DNA of 6,516 nt from an uncultured Bacilli bacterium (GTDB taxonomy: Bacteria; Bacillota_I; Bacilli_A; RFN20; CAG-826): assembly GCA_934133115.1 (NCBI GenBank), contig CAKPAV010000100.1, forward strand, positions 1 through 6,516. The letters are read 5' to 3'. This document shows, in pieces, positions 1-5,972 of the stretch (position 1 is the first letter of the stretch; every line of letters begins with the position of its first letter). The notes under the pieces are model-generated. The model was not told where the DNA came from and did not search any database. It was given only the letters and a program-made list of their open reading frames with translations. A program made the position numbers and the translations under genes.

Positions 1-1
1 G

Positions 2-121
2 CTATTTCTTTATGAGATTCATTTAAGCGGCGGTTTTTATTCAAAATATAATGTTAGAAAATTCATGTATATTGATCTTAAACAAAGAATAATTGTTGAG
101 ATAATTAATTATATTTTTTAA
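2..121 (+). CDS. 3' end of an unidentified gene (partial)
   Basis: An open frame enters from the left edge and runs 39 codons to a TAA at 119-121. The translated tail contains HLSGGFYSKYNVRKFMYIDL and then an isoleucine-rich end. The residue mix looks protein-like, and the other two + frames close early (frame 1 at codon 5, frame 3 at codon 8). No domain is recognisable from so short a piece, so no function is offered. It lies 69 bp upstream of the nitrilase-family gene on the same strand and might share transcription with it. It could also be a chance open frame in AT-rich DNA. Confidence 0.35.
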   Translation, partial: LFLYEIHLSGGFYSKYNVRKFMYIDLKQRIIVEIINYIF

Positions 122-163
122 AATGTAAATAGTATTTAAAGCAATGTATCATCCTTGCTTTTA

Positions 164-169
164 GATAAT
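164..169 (+). promoter_or_regulatory. Candidate -10 box for the nitrilase-family gene
   Basis: GATAAT (five of six to TATAAT) lies 21 bp before the ATG at 191, which would give a leader of about 15 nt that just includes the ribosome binding site. No convincing -35 hexamer lies 16-18 bp upstream, so this is weak. Readthrough from the upstream gene is the alternative. Confidence 0.25.
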
Positions 170-178
170 ACTTTACAA

Positions 179-185
179 GTGAGGT
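179..185 (+). promoter_or_regulatory. Ribosome binding site that sets the nitrilase start
   Basis: GTGAGGT, with GAGGT as its core, ends 5 nt before the ATG at 191. An in-frame TTG at 155 would lengthen the protein by 12 residues, but it has no such site and its extra residues do not belong to the family fold. The ATG at 191 is therefore chosen. Confidence 0.7.
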
Positions 186-190
186 ACAAA

Positions 191-922
191 ATGAATATTC
201 TTTTAGCGGCTTTATCATTTAGAAATGGGAATTTAATTTATAATAAAAACCAAATTGTATCAACAATAAAAAAATATAATAATAAAGTTGACTTAATATT
301 ATTTGGAGAATCGTTTCTTCAAGGATTTGACGCTTTAACATGGAATTTTGAAATAGATAAAAATATAGCTCTTTCTAAAGATAGCAAACTAATTAAGGAA
401 ATAAAGAAATTATGTAAAGAATTTAATGTTTCAGTTTCTTTTGGCTATTTTGAATTATTTGACTCAAAAATTTTTAGTAGCCAAATTGTTATTAACAAAC
501 AAGGGAAAATTATTTTTAATTATCGTAGAGTTTCTAGTGGTTGGAGAATTAAAGAAACTGATGATCATTATCAAGAAGGAACTTCCTTTTCTACATTTGA
601 ATTAGATAATAAAACATTTACAGTAGGTTTGTGTGGAGATCTTTGGAATGAAGATAATGTTAATGTCGTTTCAAATTTATCATCTGATTATCTTTTATGG
701 CCTGTTTATACTGATTTTAATTATGATAAATGGAATAATGTTGAAAAAAACGAATATGCAAAGCAGGCTAAAAAATTTAACAAATTAACTTTGTATGTTA
801 ATTCTTATTGTTTAGATGGTGATGATGAAATTGCTAAAGGCGGGGCAGCTGTATTTAAAAATGGAATGATTATAAATGAAATTCCTTCTGGAAAAGAAGA
901 TGTACTTATTGTTAAAATTTAA
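191..922 (+). CDS. Carbon-nitrogen hydrolase family protein (nitrilase superfamily)
   Basis: This is a 243-residue cytoplasmic protein with the alpha-beta-beta-alpha nitrilase fold signature. The family cleaves non-peptide C-N bonds (amides, carbamoyl compounds, nitriles) through a Glu-Lys-Cys triad. The first motif is LILFGESFLQGFD with Glu40. The nucleophile motif is VGLCGDLWNE with Cys148. The stretch EYAKQAKKFNKLTLYVNSY (about 200-218) matches the region where most members have an ARAxEN...VxxN helix and strand. The usual GG.A.VF..G.I..E end follows. The second motif, normally YRKxH, reads NYRRVSSGW, so Arg113 (AGA) sits where the catalytic Lys is expected. The length is slightly below the usual 260-290. 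No signal peptide is visible. The substrate cannot be named. With the triad altered it could be a divergent subfamily or a non-catalytic homologue. Family assignment is firm; activity is uncertain. Confidence 0.88.
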   Translation: MNILLAALSFRNGNLIYNKNQIVSTIKKYNNKVDLILFGESFLQGFDALTWNFEIDKNIALSKDSKLIKEIKKLCKEFNVSVSFGYFELFDSKIFSSQIVINKQGKIIFNYRRVSSGWRIKETDDHYQEGTSFSTFELDNKTFTVGLCGDLWNEDNVNVVSNLSSDYLLWPVYTDFNYDKWNNVEKNEYAKQAKKFNKLTLYVNSYCLDGDDEIAKGGAAVFKNGMIINEIPSGKEDVLIVKI

Positions 923-923
923 T

Positions 924-938
924 GCTAAAAATCTTAGC
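924..938 (+). other. Small hairpin just after the nitrilase stop
   Basis: GCTAA (924-928) and TTAGC (934-938) can form a 5-bp stem with a 5-nt loop, starting 2 nt after the stop codon. It is followed by TTTGATGATTT rather than a clean T-tract, so it is at best a weak terminator or a 3'-end stabilising stem. Confidence 0.25.
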
Positions 939-1001
939 TTTGATGATTTAATAAGCAAATTAAATGGTGATTAGTTTATTAATTAGAATGAAAATCTGCA
1001 C

Positions 1002-1044
1002 AAAAAAAGAAGCAAGCCCTTATTTATGAGATTTGCTTCTTTTT
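1002..1044. terminator. Bidirectional intrinsic terminator between convergent genes
   Basis: AAAAAGAAGCAA (1004-1015) pairs with TTGCTTCTTTTT (1033-1044), giving a 12-bp stem whose core is GAAGCAA/TTGCTTC, around a 17-nt loop. Read on the + strand it ends in TTTTT after the core stem. Read on the - strand it ends in seven T (complement of 1002-1008). It sits between the nitrilase gene (ending 922) and tldE (ending 1061 on the opposite strand), exactly where a shared terminator is needed. Confidence 0.85.
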
Positions 1045-1060
1045 AAAAATGATTTAATAA

Positions 1061-2389
1061 TTAATTACCAGATACGGCAATAGATTTAATCATGATTGAT
1101 GATACTGAATTACCGCTTGATAATAGTTCGGAATTATTAGCAACCCTAGTTACATCTTGGAATACTTTTACTAAGTTACCTGCAACAGTAATTAAGTTCA
1201 CTGGTTCGGCGAGTTTTCCGTCTCTAATCATAAATCCAGTTGCTTGTAATGAGAAGTTACCAGATTGAGCATTTAAACCAGCATGTAAGCCAGTAATAGA
1301 ATCAATGTAAATACCATTACCGCATTTAGCAATTAATTCTTCTTCACTAACTTTACCTGGTTTTAAATAAACACTGCTTAAACCAGTCTTAATTGGTGAT
1401 TTAGAAGATCCACGATATCCATTCGCAGTTGTTTTAACACCATCTTTTAAAGATGTTTCAATGTTATATAAATAAGTCATTAATACACCATTTTTAAAGA
1501 TGTCTTTGTTATAAGTTGCAACACCTTCATCATCGAAACTCTTGAAAAATATTGTTTTTTCTAAAGGCTTTTCGGTAATTGTGATTTTTTTAGAAAGAAT
1601 TTGAGTTCCTAATTTGCCTTCAAATAAAGAAGAGTGTTTTTGAACTTCTTCAGCAATTGTTGATTCAAGTAATGCAGACATTAAAGAAGAAACAACTTTT
1701 GGTGCTAAAATTGCACGATATTTTTTAGAATCACAAGGCTTTCCACCTAATTGTTTGATGGTATTATCTTTTACATCTTTAACAAAATCATCAACTTTAA
1801 ATTTAGAAAAATCATTATCAAAGAAAGTCTTATAACCAGTTTTTGTATCTTCTCCATCTTTAGCAACAGCTTCAGCATAAATTACATACATATTACTTTT
1901 TTCAGATAATTTTAATCCGTAAGAGTTAGCAATGATAGTTTCGTTTCTTGATTCTTCATAACCGACACCACCAATCTCGGTAATACGATTATCGCTTTCT
2001 TTTAATTTCTTTTCGATTTCATAAAGTGTGTTTAATTTTGTGGATACAGGAATATTATCTAGTTCCTTGTTATAGCAATTAAACTTTTTGTATTTTTCTG
2101 AACCTTTGAATATTTCTACTTTGTTATCATTAGTAATATTTTTAGCGTTTTCTACAATATTTTTAATAACAAATTCCGGAGTAGTTTTATCTATTTTTTC
2201 TGAATAAGCATATCCCATTTTCCCATTAAATATTCCGCGTGCACCCAATGAGATAGAATCACTTAAAGAATAACTATCAATTTCGCTATGGAATAAGGAA
2301 AATCCTAAAGAATAGTTTTTAACAATATAAAGTTCTAAAGATTCAATGCCAGCGTCTTTAGCTAGCTCAAAATATTTTTTTAAATTCAT
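1061..2389 (-). CDS. tldE: TldE/PmbA, metalloprotease subunit E
   Basis: This 442-residue cytoplasmic protein belongs to the TldD/PmbA (U62 peptidase) family. The clearest block is the C-terminal half. FKSFDDEGVATYNKDIFKNG (283-300 region) and YLYNIETSLKDG (306-317) are followed by SITGLHAGLNAQSGNFSLQA (364-383) and PVNLITVAGNL (396-406), the PmbA signature for the beta-rich domain. It lacks an HExxxH motif, as TldE subunits do. In characterised family members the zinc is held by TldD, and TldE completes the heterodimer that admits unfolded peptides. In E. coli the pair trims the microcin B17 precursor and degrades the antitoxin CcdA. The ATG at 2389 is preceded by GGAGGTG 7 nt away. It overlaps the tldD stop as ATGA, so translation is probably coupled. 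A full-length, intact frame ends at TAA, just before the shared terminator. The physiological substrate here is unknown. Confidence 0.95.
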   Translation of the reverse strand: MNLKKYFELAKDAGIESLELYIVKNYSLGFSLFHSEIDSYSLSDSISLGARGIFNGKMGYAYSEKIDKTTPEFVIKNIVENAKNITNDNKVEIFKGSEKYKKFNCYNKELDNIPVSTKLNTLYEIEKKLKESDNRITEIGGVGYEESRNETIIANSYGLKLSEKSNMYVIYAEAVAKDGEDTKTGYKTFFDNDFSKFKVDDFVKDVKDNTIKQLGGKPCDSKKYRAILAPKVVSSLMSALLESTIAEEVQKHSSLFEGKLGTQILSKKITITEKPLEKTIFFKSFDDEGVATYNKDIFKNGVLMTYLYNIETSLKDGVKTTANGYRGSSKSPIKTGLSSVYLKPGKVSEEELIAKCGNGIYIDSITGLHAGLNAQSGNFSLQATGFMIRDGKLAEPVNLITVAGNLVKVFQDVTRVANNSELLSSGNSVSSIMIKSIAVSGN

Positions 2390-3783
2390 TTTAAAGCACC
2401 TCCACGACCACCAACGGTGATTTCTGATACTCTGATTGTTGGTTGACCAACATCAACAGGACAACTACCTGAAGCTGCGCCACACATACCTTGAGCACGT
2501 TTGACATCACTACCAACCATATCTATTTTCATTAAAATATCGGCACCATTTCCAATTAAAGTAGCGCCTTTAACCATTTCGGCAACTTTACCATCACGAA
2601 TCATATAGGCTTCATCAACAGCAAAGTTAAAGTCACCAGTAGTAGGATTAACTGATCCTCCACCTAATGATTTAGCGTATAATCCTAATTTGACAGATTT
2701 AATCATTTCATCAACGCTAGATTTACCTGCAGCAATGTAAGTATTAGACATTCTTGATGTTGGTTCAAAAGCATAGCTTTGACGACGAGAAGCGCCATTA
2801 CCTTTCATACCCATACGACGACCATTAAAATCATCAATTAAGTAGTTTGTTAAAATACCATTTTTAATTAAAACCGTACGGTTTGTTTTATTACCTTCAT
2901 CATCAATATTATTGGAACCCCAGCCATTAGGAATAGTACCATCATCAATAGCAGTAACAACTTTAGATGCAATTTGTTGACCTAATTTATTTGAGAAAAT
3001 TGATAAATTTTTAGAAACCGAAGAAGCTTCAAGAGCGTGTCCACAAGCTTCGTGGAAAATAACTCCTCCAAATCCGTTACCAATAACAACAGGCATTTTT
3101 CCTGATGGACATTCTTTAGCATCAAGTTTCTTAATAGCGATTTCACAAACTTCTTTAGCTAATTCTATTGGATTAATGTCTTCTTCAAAAAATTCAAATC
3201 CTTTAGATGCGCCAGGACCAACACCGCTATTTTCAATACAGTCTTTGTTAGCGGCTAAAGCAGTAATGTACATTCTTCCTCTTTCACGTACATCATGGAA
3301 AATTTTACCATCAGAATTAAAAATAGTTACATCTTGGTTGTTATCTGCAAAACTAACAACGCGACGAACGATTTGTTCTCCATAATCTTTCATAGAGTCA
3401 CTAATTTTAGTAATGAAAGCAATTTTGTCTTCTTTACTCATTAAATGTAAAGGTTTTTTGGCTTTATGAATGTTATTAACACGTTGCTTTTTTAATTCGG
3501 TTACAGTTTTAATTCTTTCACCATTAAATGCACCAGCAAGAGTAGTGGCTAAATTCATTAAACCTTTTTTTGATAAATCATTTGTGTATCCATATACACT
3601 TCTTAAATCTTTTAATAGACGTATACCCGCTCCATAGATAATTCCAGATGAAATAGATTCAATTTTATCATTATCAATGGAAAGGCCAGTGTTAGATTTT
3701 TCTTCAACGAAAATCTCAGCAAAATCTGCACCAGTTGCTAAACCAGCATTTAAAACGTCTAATGCAATAGTTTTAGATATCAT
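2386..3783 (-). CDS. tldD: TldD, zinc metalloprotease catalytic subunit
   Basis: The protein has 465 residues from the ATG at 3783 and is intact. It carries the family's metal motif GGVIFHEACGHALEASS, with HEACGH at 244-249 (the HExxxH signature). The third ligand region is GMCGAASGSCPVDVGQP at about 432-448, whose Cys434 aligns with the zinc-binding cysteine of TldD. Other conserved blocks include DDEGNKTNRTVLIKNGIL (around 294-312) and RRQSYAFEPTSRMSNTYIAA (about 333-352). The family cleaves small or unfolded peptides as a TldD/TldE heterodimer in the cytoplasm. The tldE partner follows directly, overlapping by 4 nt (ATGA), so this is a two-gene operon. An earlier TTG at 3798 would add five residues, but it overlaps the GGAGGGG ribosome binding site and lies almost at the predicted transcription start, so the ATG is preferred. 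The native substrate is unknown; no RiPP precursor or toxin-antitoxin gene is seen nearby. Confidence 0.96.
   Translation of the reverse strand: MISKTIALDVLNAGLATGADFAEIFVEEKSNTGLSIDNDKIESISSGIIYGAGIRLLKDLRSVYGYTNDLSKKGLMNLATTLAGAFNGERIKTVTELKKQRVNNIHKAKKPLHLMSKEDKIAFITKISDSMKDYGEQIVRRVVSFADNNQDVTIFNSDGKIFHDVRERGRMYITALAANKDCIENSGVGPGASKGFEFFEEDINPIELAKEVCEIAIKKLDAKECPSGKMPVVIGNGFGGVIFHEACGHALEASSVSKNLSIFSNKLGQQIASKVVTAIDDGTIPNGWGSNNIDDEGNKTNRTVLIKNGILTNYLIDDFNGRRMGMKGNGASRRQSYAFEPTSRMSNTYIAAGKSSVDEMIKSVKLGLYAKSLGGGSVNPTTGDFNFAVDEAYMIRDGKVAEMVKGATLIGNGADILMKIDMVGSDVKRAQGMCGAASGSCPVDVGQPTIRVSEITVGGRGGALK
2397..2403 (-). promoter_or_regulatory. Ribosome binding site of tldE, inside the tldD 3' end
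   Basis: GGAGGTG on the - strand lies 7 nt before the tldE ATG at 2389. It is embedded in the Gly-Gly-Ala codons near the end of tldD. This supports reinitiation or coupled translation across the ATGA overlap. Confidence 0.8.
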
Positions 3784-3789
3784 AAATAT

Positions 3790-3796
3790 CCCCTCC
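3790..3796 (-). promoter_or_regulatory. Ribosome binding site that sets the tldD start
   Basis: GGAGGGG on the - strand lies 6 nt before the ATG at 3783. The upstream in-frame TTG (3798-3796) shares its last base with this site and so cannot be served by it. Confidence 0.85.
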
Positions 3797-3805
3797 AATG
3801 CGTGT

Positions 3806-3814
3806 ATTATATCA
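3806..3814 (-). promoter_or_regulatory. tldDE promoter, extended -10 type
   Basis: On the - strand TGATATAAT gives a perfect TATAAT (3811-3806) preceded by the TGN extension (3814-3812). The -35 region about 17 bp upstream reads near GCATTA and is poor, as is common for extended -10 promoters. Transcription would start near 3799, leaving a leader of about 16 nt that holds little more than the ribosome binding site. Confidence 0.7.
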
Positions 3815-3872
3815 CATTTAATATAATTTAATGCGGAATTTGATAAAAAAAGCCGATATTAATTAAAAAAAC

Positions 3873-3888
3873 GTTAGCAAAAACTAAC
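3873..3888 (-). other. Inverted repeat with a following T-tract (- strand)
   Basis: GTTAG (3873-3877) and CTAAC (3884-3888) form a 5-bp stem with a 6-nt loop. On the - strand the stem is followed by G and then seven T, which resembles a weak intrinsic terminator upstream of the tldD promoter. No - strand gene ends here. It could insulate tldDE from antisense transcription, or be a protein-binding palindrome. Confidence 0.3.
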
Positions 3889-3931
3889 TTAAATAAACAA
3901 CATTATTCAATTATCAAGCAACTTTTATAAA

Positions 3932-3961
3932 TTGTAAGCGATTACATAGATTTGGTATTTT
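3932..3961 (+). promoter_or_regulatory. Candidate promoter of the surface protein gene
   Basis: TTGTAA (3932-3937, four of six to TTGACA) and TATTTT (3956-3961) are 18 bp apart, with a TGG extension before the -10. The start would fall near 3968, leaving AGGAGG (3972-3977) in a leader of about 19 nt. An alternative -10, TATAAA at 3926-3931, has a poor -35. In both cases the operator at 3933-3946 overlaps the polymerase site. Confidence 0.35.
3933..3946 (+). promoter_or_regulatory. cre-like operator (CcpA/LacI-family site)
   Basis: TGTAAGCGATTACA matches every fixed position of the published catabolite-responsive-element consensus TGWNANCGNTNWCA. It is an imperfect palindrome (TGTAA/TTACA) around the central CG. 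It lies 40 bp before the ATG of the surface protein gene and overlaps either candidate promoter, a position typical of repression. It is 119 bp from the tldD -10 box and so more likely serves the + strand gene. The cognate regulator is not in the window; a local LacI-family repressor is as possible as CcpA. Confidence 0.65.
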
Positions 3962-3986
3962 TCTATATATTAGGAGGAATATTTTT

Positions 3987-5768
3987 ATGAAACATAAACT
4001 AGTCGCAATTTTGTTTTTAATGAGTTTGCCAATATTATTGATGACAAGTACTAAAGAAGTAAAAGCAGAGGAATCAACTTTAAATAACTATATTTATGAA
4101 GAAGATTTTGAATCTCTTAATGTAGGAGATAATGGAGATGCAGTTTACAATAGTAAGAAGTTATTTTGGTTTGAAAGCGGAGTAACGCCTAGCATTATTG
4201 AGTCAAATGGAAGTAAGGCATTAGAGTACAAAATAAATAACAATAATGAATACACAGTATTTGGCGGTATTGGAACAGGAGCAATAGATAACTTAGCAAA
4301 ATTGGTTTCTGGTGAAAAGTATGTATTTAGTGTTGATTTGAATATGCAAGGTACAACAGCTAGTTCAGAACTATTTATTGAATATCAAGTGAATTCGTGG
4401 ACAGGTATAAAAGTTTCTAATAGTGGCGTATCCATTTTAAATGACCAAACGACATTTAATGCTAAATATGAAAACGGGAAATTATCTTTTACATTTATAG
4501 GTGGAAAACTTGAAAGCAACAATGGCTGGATAAAAATAACTGCTCATAATTATACTAGTGAATCATCAGTTGTTTTTGATAATTTTTCAATTGAAAAAGA
4601 AACACTTGATGTTTTTGACTATGATATGAACTTTGAAAACTTAGCTATTGGTACAAGCGCCCCAGCCAATAACTTATCTAATATTCCAAATATATATAAT
4701 GGAACAAATGAATTATCAATTGCTATTAATGGCGATGAATCAAATCATTATATAGAAGTTAGTAAGAATGGAACGGGTTCAGATGTTTTTGATACGTTTT
4801 ATATAAATAGACTAAGTAAATTAGTAAGTGATACAAATTATCGTATTACTATGGATATATTAGAAACTAATTGTACAGAATTTTATATTTGCTATAACGC
4901 AGGTGGTCAGCCATGTGTTACATATAATCCAAGTGGATATGTTGGTAAAGACACTAATGAATATATTTTAGGCGGCTCATTTGATGGAAAACAATTAACA
5001 TTTGATTTTAAACCGAGTGTAAATAAAGACGCTACTTGGTGGCAACAAGTTGCAATTATTATTAAGCATAGCAGTGATATGATTCTTAAAATGGATAATA
5101 TCAAAGTATTTAAACTTGACAACTTAACAAATGCATTTACTTTAGACACTAGCAAAGTAAAACTCGAATATGGACTAAATGAAGAGTTTAATTTAACCAA
5201 CTTGGAAGGTACATTAGTAAGAACAAATGGAAACTCTCGTAAAGTAACACAAAACGAAATGATATTAGATACATCTTTAGTAAATGTAACAGCAAAAGGA
5301 GCATATCAAGTTGAGGCAAAAGTAGTGGATGAATTTGGTGTTGTATTTACACAAAGTTTTGAAATAGTAGTAAAAGATTATGCAGAAGAGTTTATTAATG
5401 AATGGAAACAACTAAGACAAGAAGGCGGCGAGAATGGCATATGCGCTGCATTAGTTAAAGGTAGTGAGGCAAGAACCAAATTAGATGGGTTACTTGTAAA
5501 ATATGAAAATTTATCAGAAACTAATAAAACTATCGTTGATTCTACGATTGACTCAGGAGATGCAACAATACTTGATACAATGAATTATCTTAAATCTTTA
5601 ATAGCTTTAGAAGAAAATAAAACTTCAAATAATGCGGATAATGGAAGTATTTTATTGATAAACACATTAAATAGTGAAAATTACTTCATTGTTATTATTG
5701 GTTCTTTAATGCTAGTTACTAGCTTAGGATATTTTGTTTTAAAAACCAAAAAAGCAAAATATGAATAA
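3987..5768 (+). CDS. Membrane-anchored surface protein with duplicated beta-sandwich modules and an Ig-like domain
   Basis: This is a 593-residue protein predicted to be secreted and anchored. A Sec signal peptide spans residues 1-27 (basic start, hydrophobic LVAILFLMSLPILLM, probable cut after VKA). Two diverged copies of one module follow, about 37-205 and 211-377. Each starts (D/N)FE(S/N)L..G, has LxKLVS in the middle and ends in a FDNFSI/MDNIKV strand like those of carbohydrate-binding jelly rolls. An Ig-like domain (about 383-464) contains LDTSKVKLEYGLNEEF and KGAYQVEAKVVDEFGV. A short, probably helical domain (about 465-541) precedes a membrane helix (about 566-584) and the tail LKTKKAKYE. 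No catalytic motif, lipobox or LPXTG is visible. AGGAGG lies 9 nt before the ATG, and a cre-like operator lies just upstream. The likely role is binding of glycans or host ligands, by inference from fold and regulation only. Confidence 0.85.
   Translation: MKHKLVAILFLMSLPILLMTSTKEVKAEESTLNNYIYEEDFESLNVGDNGDAVYNSKKLFWFESGVTPSIIESNGSKALEYKINNNNEYTVFGGIGTGAIDNLAKLVSGEKYVFSVDLNMQGTTASSELFIEYQVNSWTGIKVSNSGVSILNDQTTFNAKYENGKLSFTFIGGKLESNNGWIKITAHNYTSESSVVFDNFSIEKETLDVFDYDMNFENLAIGTSAPANNLSNIPNIYNGTNELSIAINGDESNHYIEVSKNGTGSDVFDTFYINRLSKLVSDTNYRITMDILETNCTEFYICYNAGGQPCVTYNPSGYVGKDTNEYILGGSFDGKQLTFDFKPSVNKDATWWQQVAIIIKHSSDMILKMDNIKVFKLDNLTNAFTLDTSKVKLEYGLNEEFNLTNLEGTLVRTNGNSRKVTQNEMILDTSLVNVTAKGAYQVEAKVVDEFGVVFTQSFEIVVKDYAEEFINEWKQLRQEGGENGICAALVKGSEARTKLDGLLVKYENLSETNKTIVDSTIDSGDATILDTMNYLKSLIALEENKTSNNADNGSILLINTLNSENYFIVIIGSLMLVTSLGYFVLKTKKAKYE
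4095..5117 (+). repeat. Diverged tandem duplication inside the surface protein gene
   Basis: Two copies of about 165-170 residues are encoded at 4095-4601 and 4617-5117. Paired blocks are DFESLNVG/NFENLAIG, LAKLVSGEKYVFSVDL/LSKLVSDTNYRITMDI, GKLSFTF/KQLTFDF and VVFDNFSIEK/LKMDNIKVFK, in the same order with similar spacing. The similarity is at protein level only; the DNA copies have drifted too far to be obvious. Confidence 0.7.
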
Positions 5769-5780
5769 AAAATGATAAGG

Positions 5781-5808
5781 CGAAGCTTATTAAGAGCTTC
5801 GTTTTTAT
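5781..5808 (+). terminator. Intrinsic terminator of the surface protein gene
   Basis: CGAAGCT (5781-5787) and AGCTTCG (5795-5801) form a perfect 7-bp stem with a 7-nt loop, followed by TTTTTATT. It starts 13 nt after the stop codon, so the gene is probably transcribed alone. Confidence 0.88.
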
Positions 5809-5819
5809 TACACATCATA

Positions 5820-5863
5820 TTAGCAACAAGAGTTTATGATTTAGCAACTTTTGGTTGCGCTAA
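5820..5863 (+). repeat. TTAGCAAC direct and inverted repeats before the nucleoside hydrolase gene
   Basis: TTAGCAAC occurs at 5820-5827 and again at 5841-5848, exactly 21 bp apart (about two helical turns). A third, inverted copy, GTTGCGCTAA (5854-5863), has a 2-nt insertion. Copies two and three can form a hairpin with a TTTTG loop. The array lies 29 bp upstream of a candidate promoter and may be an operator set. The motif also occurs once in the tldE coding region, so chance is not excluded. Confidence 0.4.
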
Positions 5864-5891
5864 AACAACAAAAATATATGTATGAAACATT

Positions 5892-5920
5892 TTTATAAGT
5901 TATAATTAAATTAATATGAT
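5892..5920 (+). promoter_or_regulatory. Candidate promoter of the nucleoside hydrolase gene
   Basis: TTTATA (5892-5897, four of six to TTGACA) and TATGAT (5915-5920, five of six to TATAAT) are separated by 17 bp. The start would lie near 5927, giving a leader of about 46 nt. A second TATAAT at 5901-5906 has no suitable -35. Confidence 0.45.
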
Positions 5921-5946
5921 AGGGCACTATAAGTACAAAAATTATT

Positions 5947-5954
5947 AGAAAGGA
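5947..5954 (+). promoter_or_regulatory. Purine-rich ribosome binding site, unusually far from the ATG
   Basis: AGAAAGGA is the only Shine-Dalgarno-like sequence before the nucleoside hydrolase gene. It ends 18 nt before the ATG at 5973, whereas the other genes here use 5-9 nt. The gap is a run of A and T codons (ATA ATA ATT ACT ATC) with no ATG, GTG or TTG in frame. Confidence 0.45.
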
Positions 5955-5972
5955 AAAATAATAATTACTATC

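Noticed and set aside
155..190. TTG start adding 12 residues to the nitrilase-family protein
   Set aside because: The ATG at 191 has a good ribosome binding site, and the extension overlaps the candidate -10 box.
989..1030. 13-codon open frame (MKICTKKEASPYL) that could be a small peptide near tldDE
   Set aside because: It has no ribosome binding site and overlaps the arm and loop of the shared terminator, so it is better explained as chance.
3176..3385. 69-codon open frame on the + strand inside tldD
   Set aside because: It lies wholly antisense to the conserved tldD coding sequence, has no ribosome binding site, and its translation shows no protein-family features.
3784..3798. TTG start adding five residues to TldD
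   Set aside because: The codon overlaps the GGAGGGG ribosome binding site, and the predicted transcript would begin almost at it.
4907..5200. 97-codon open frame on the - strand inside the surface protein gene
   Set aside because: It is antisense to the second beta-sandwich module. Its Ser/Leu-rich translation is what reverse-complemented AT-rich coding DNA gives.
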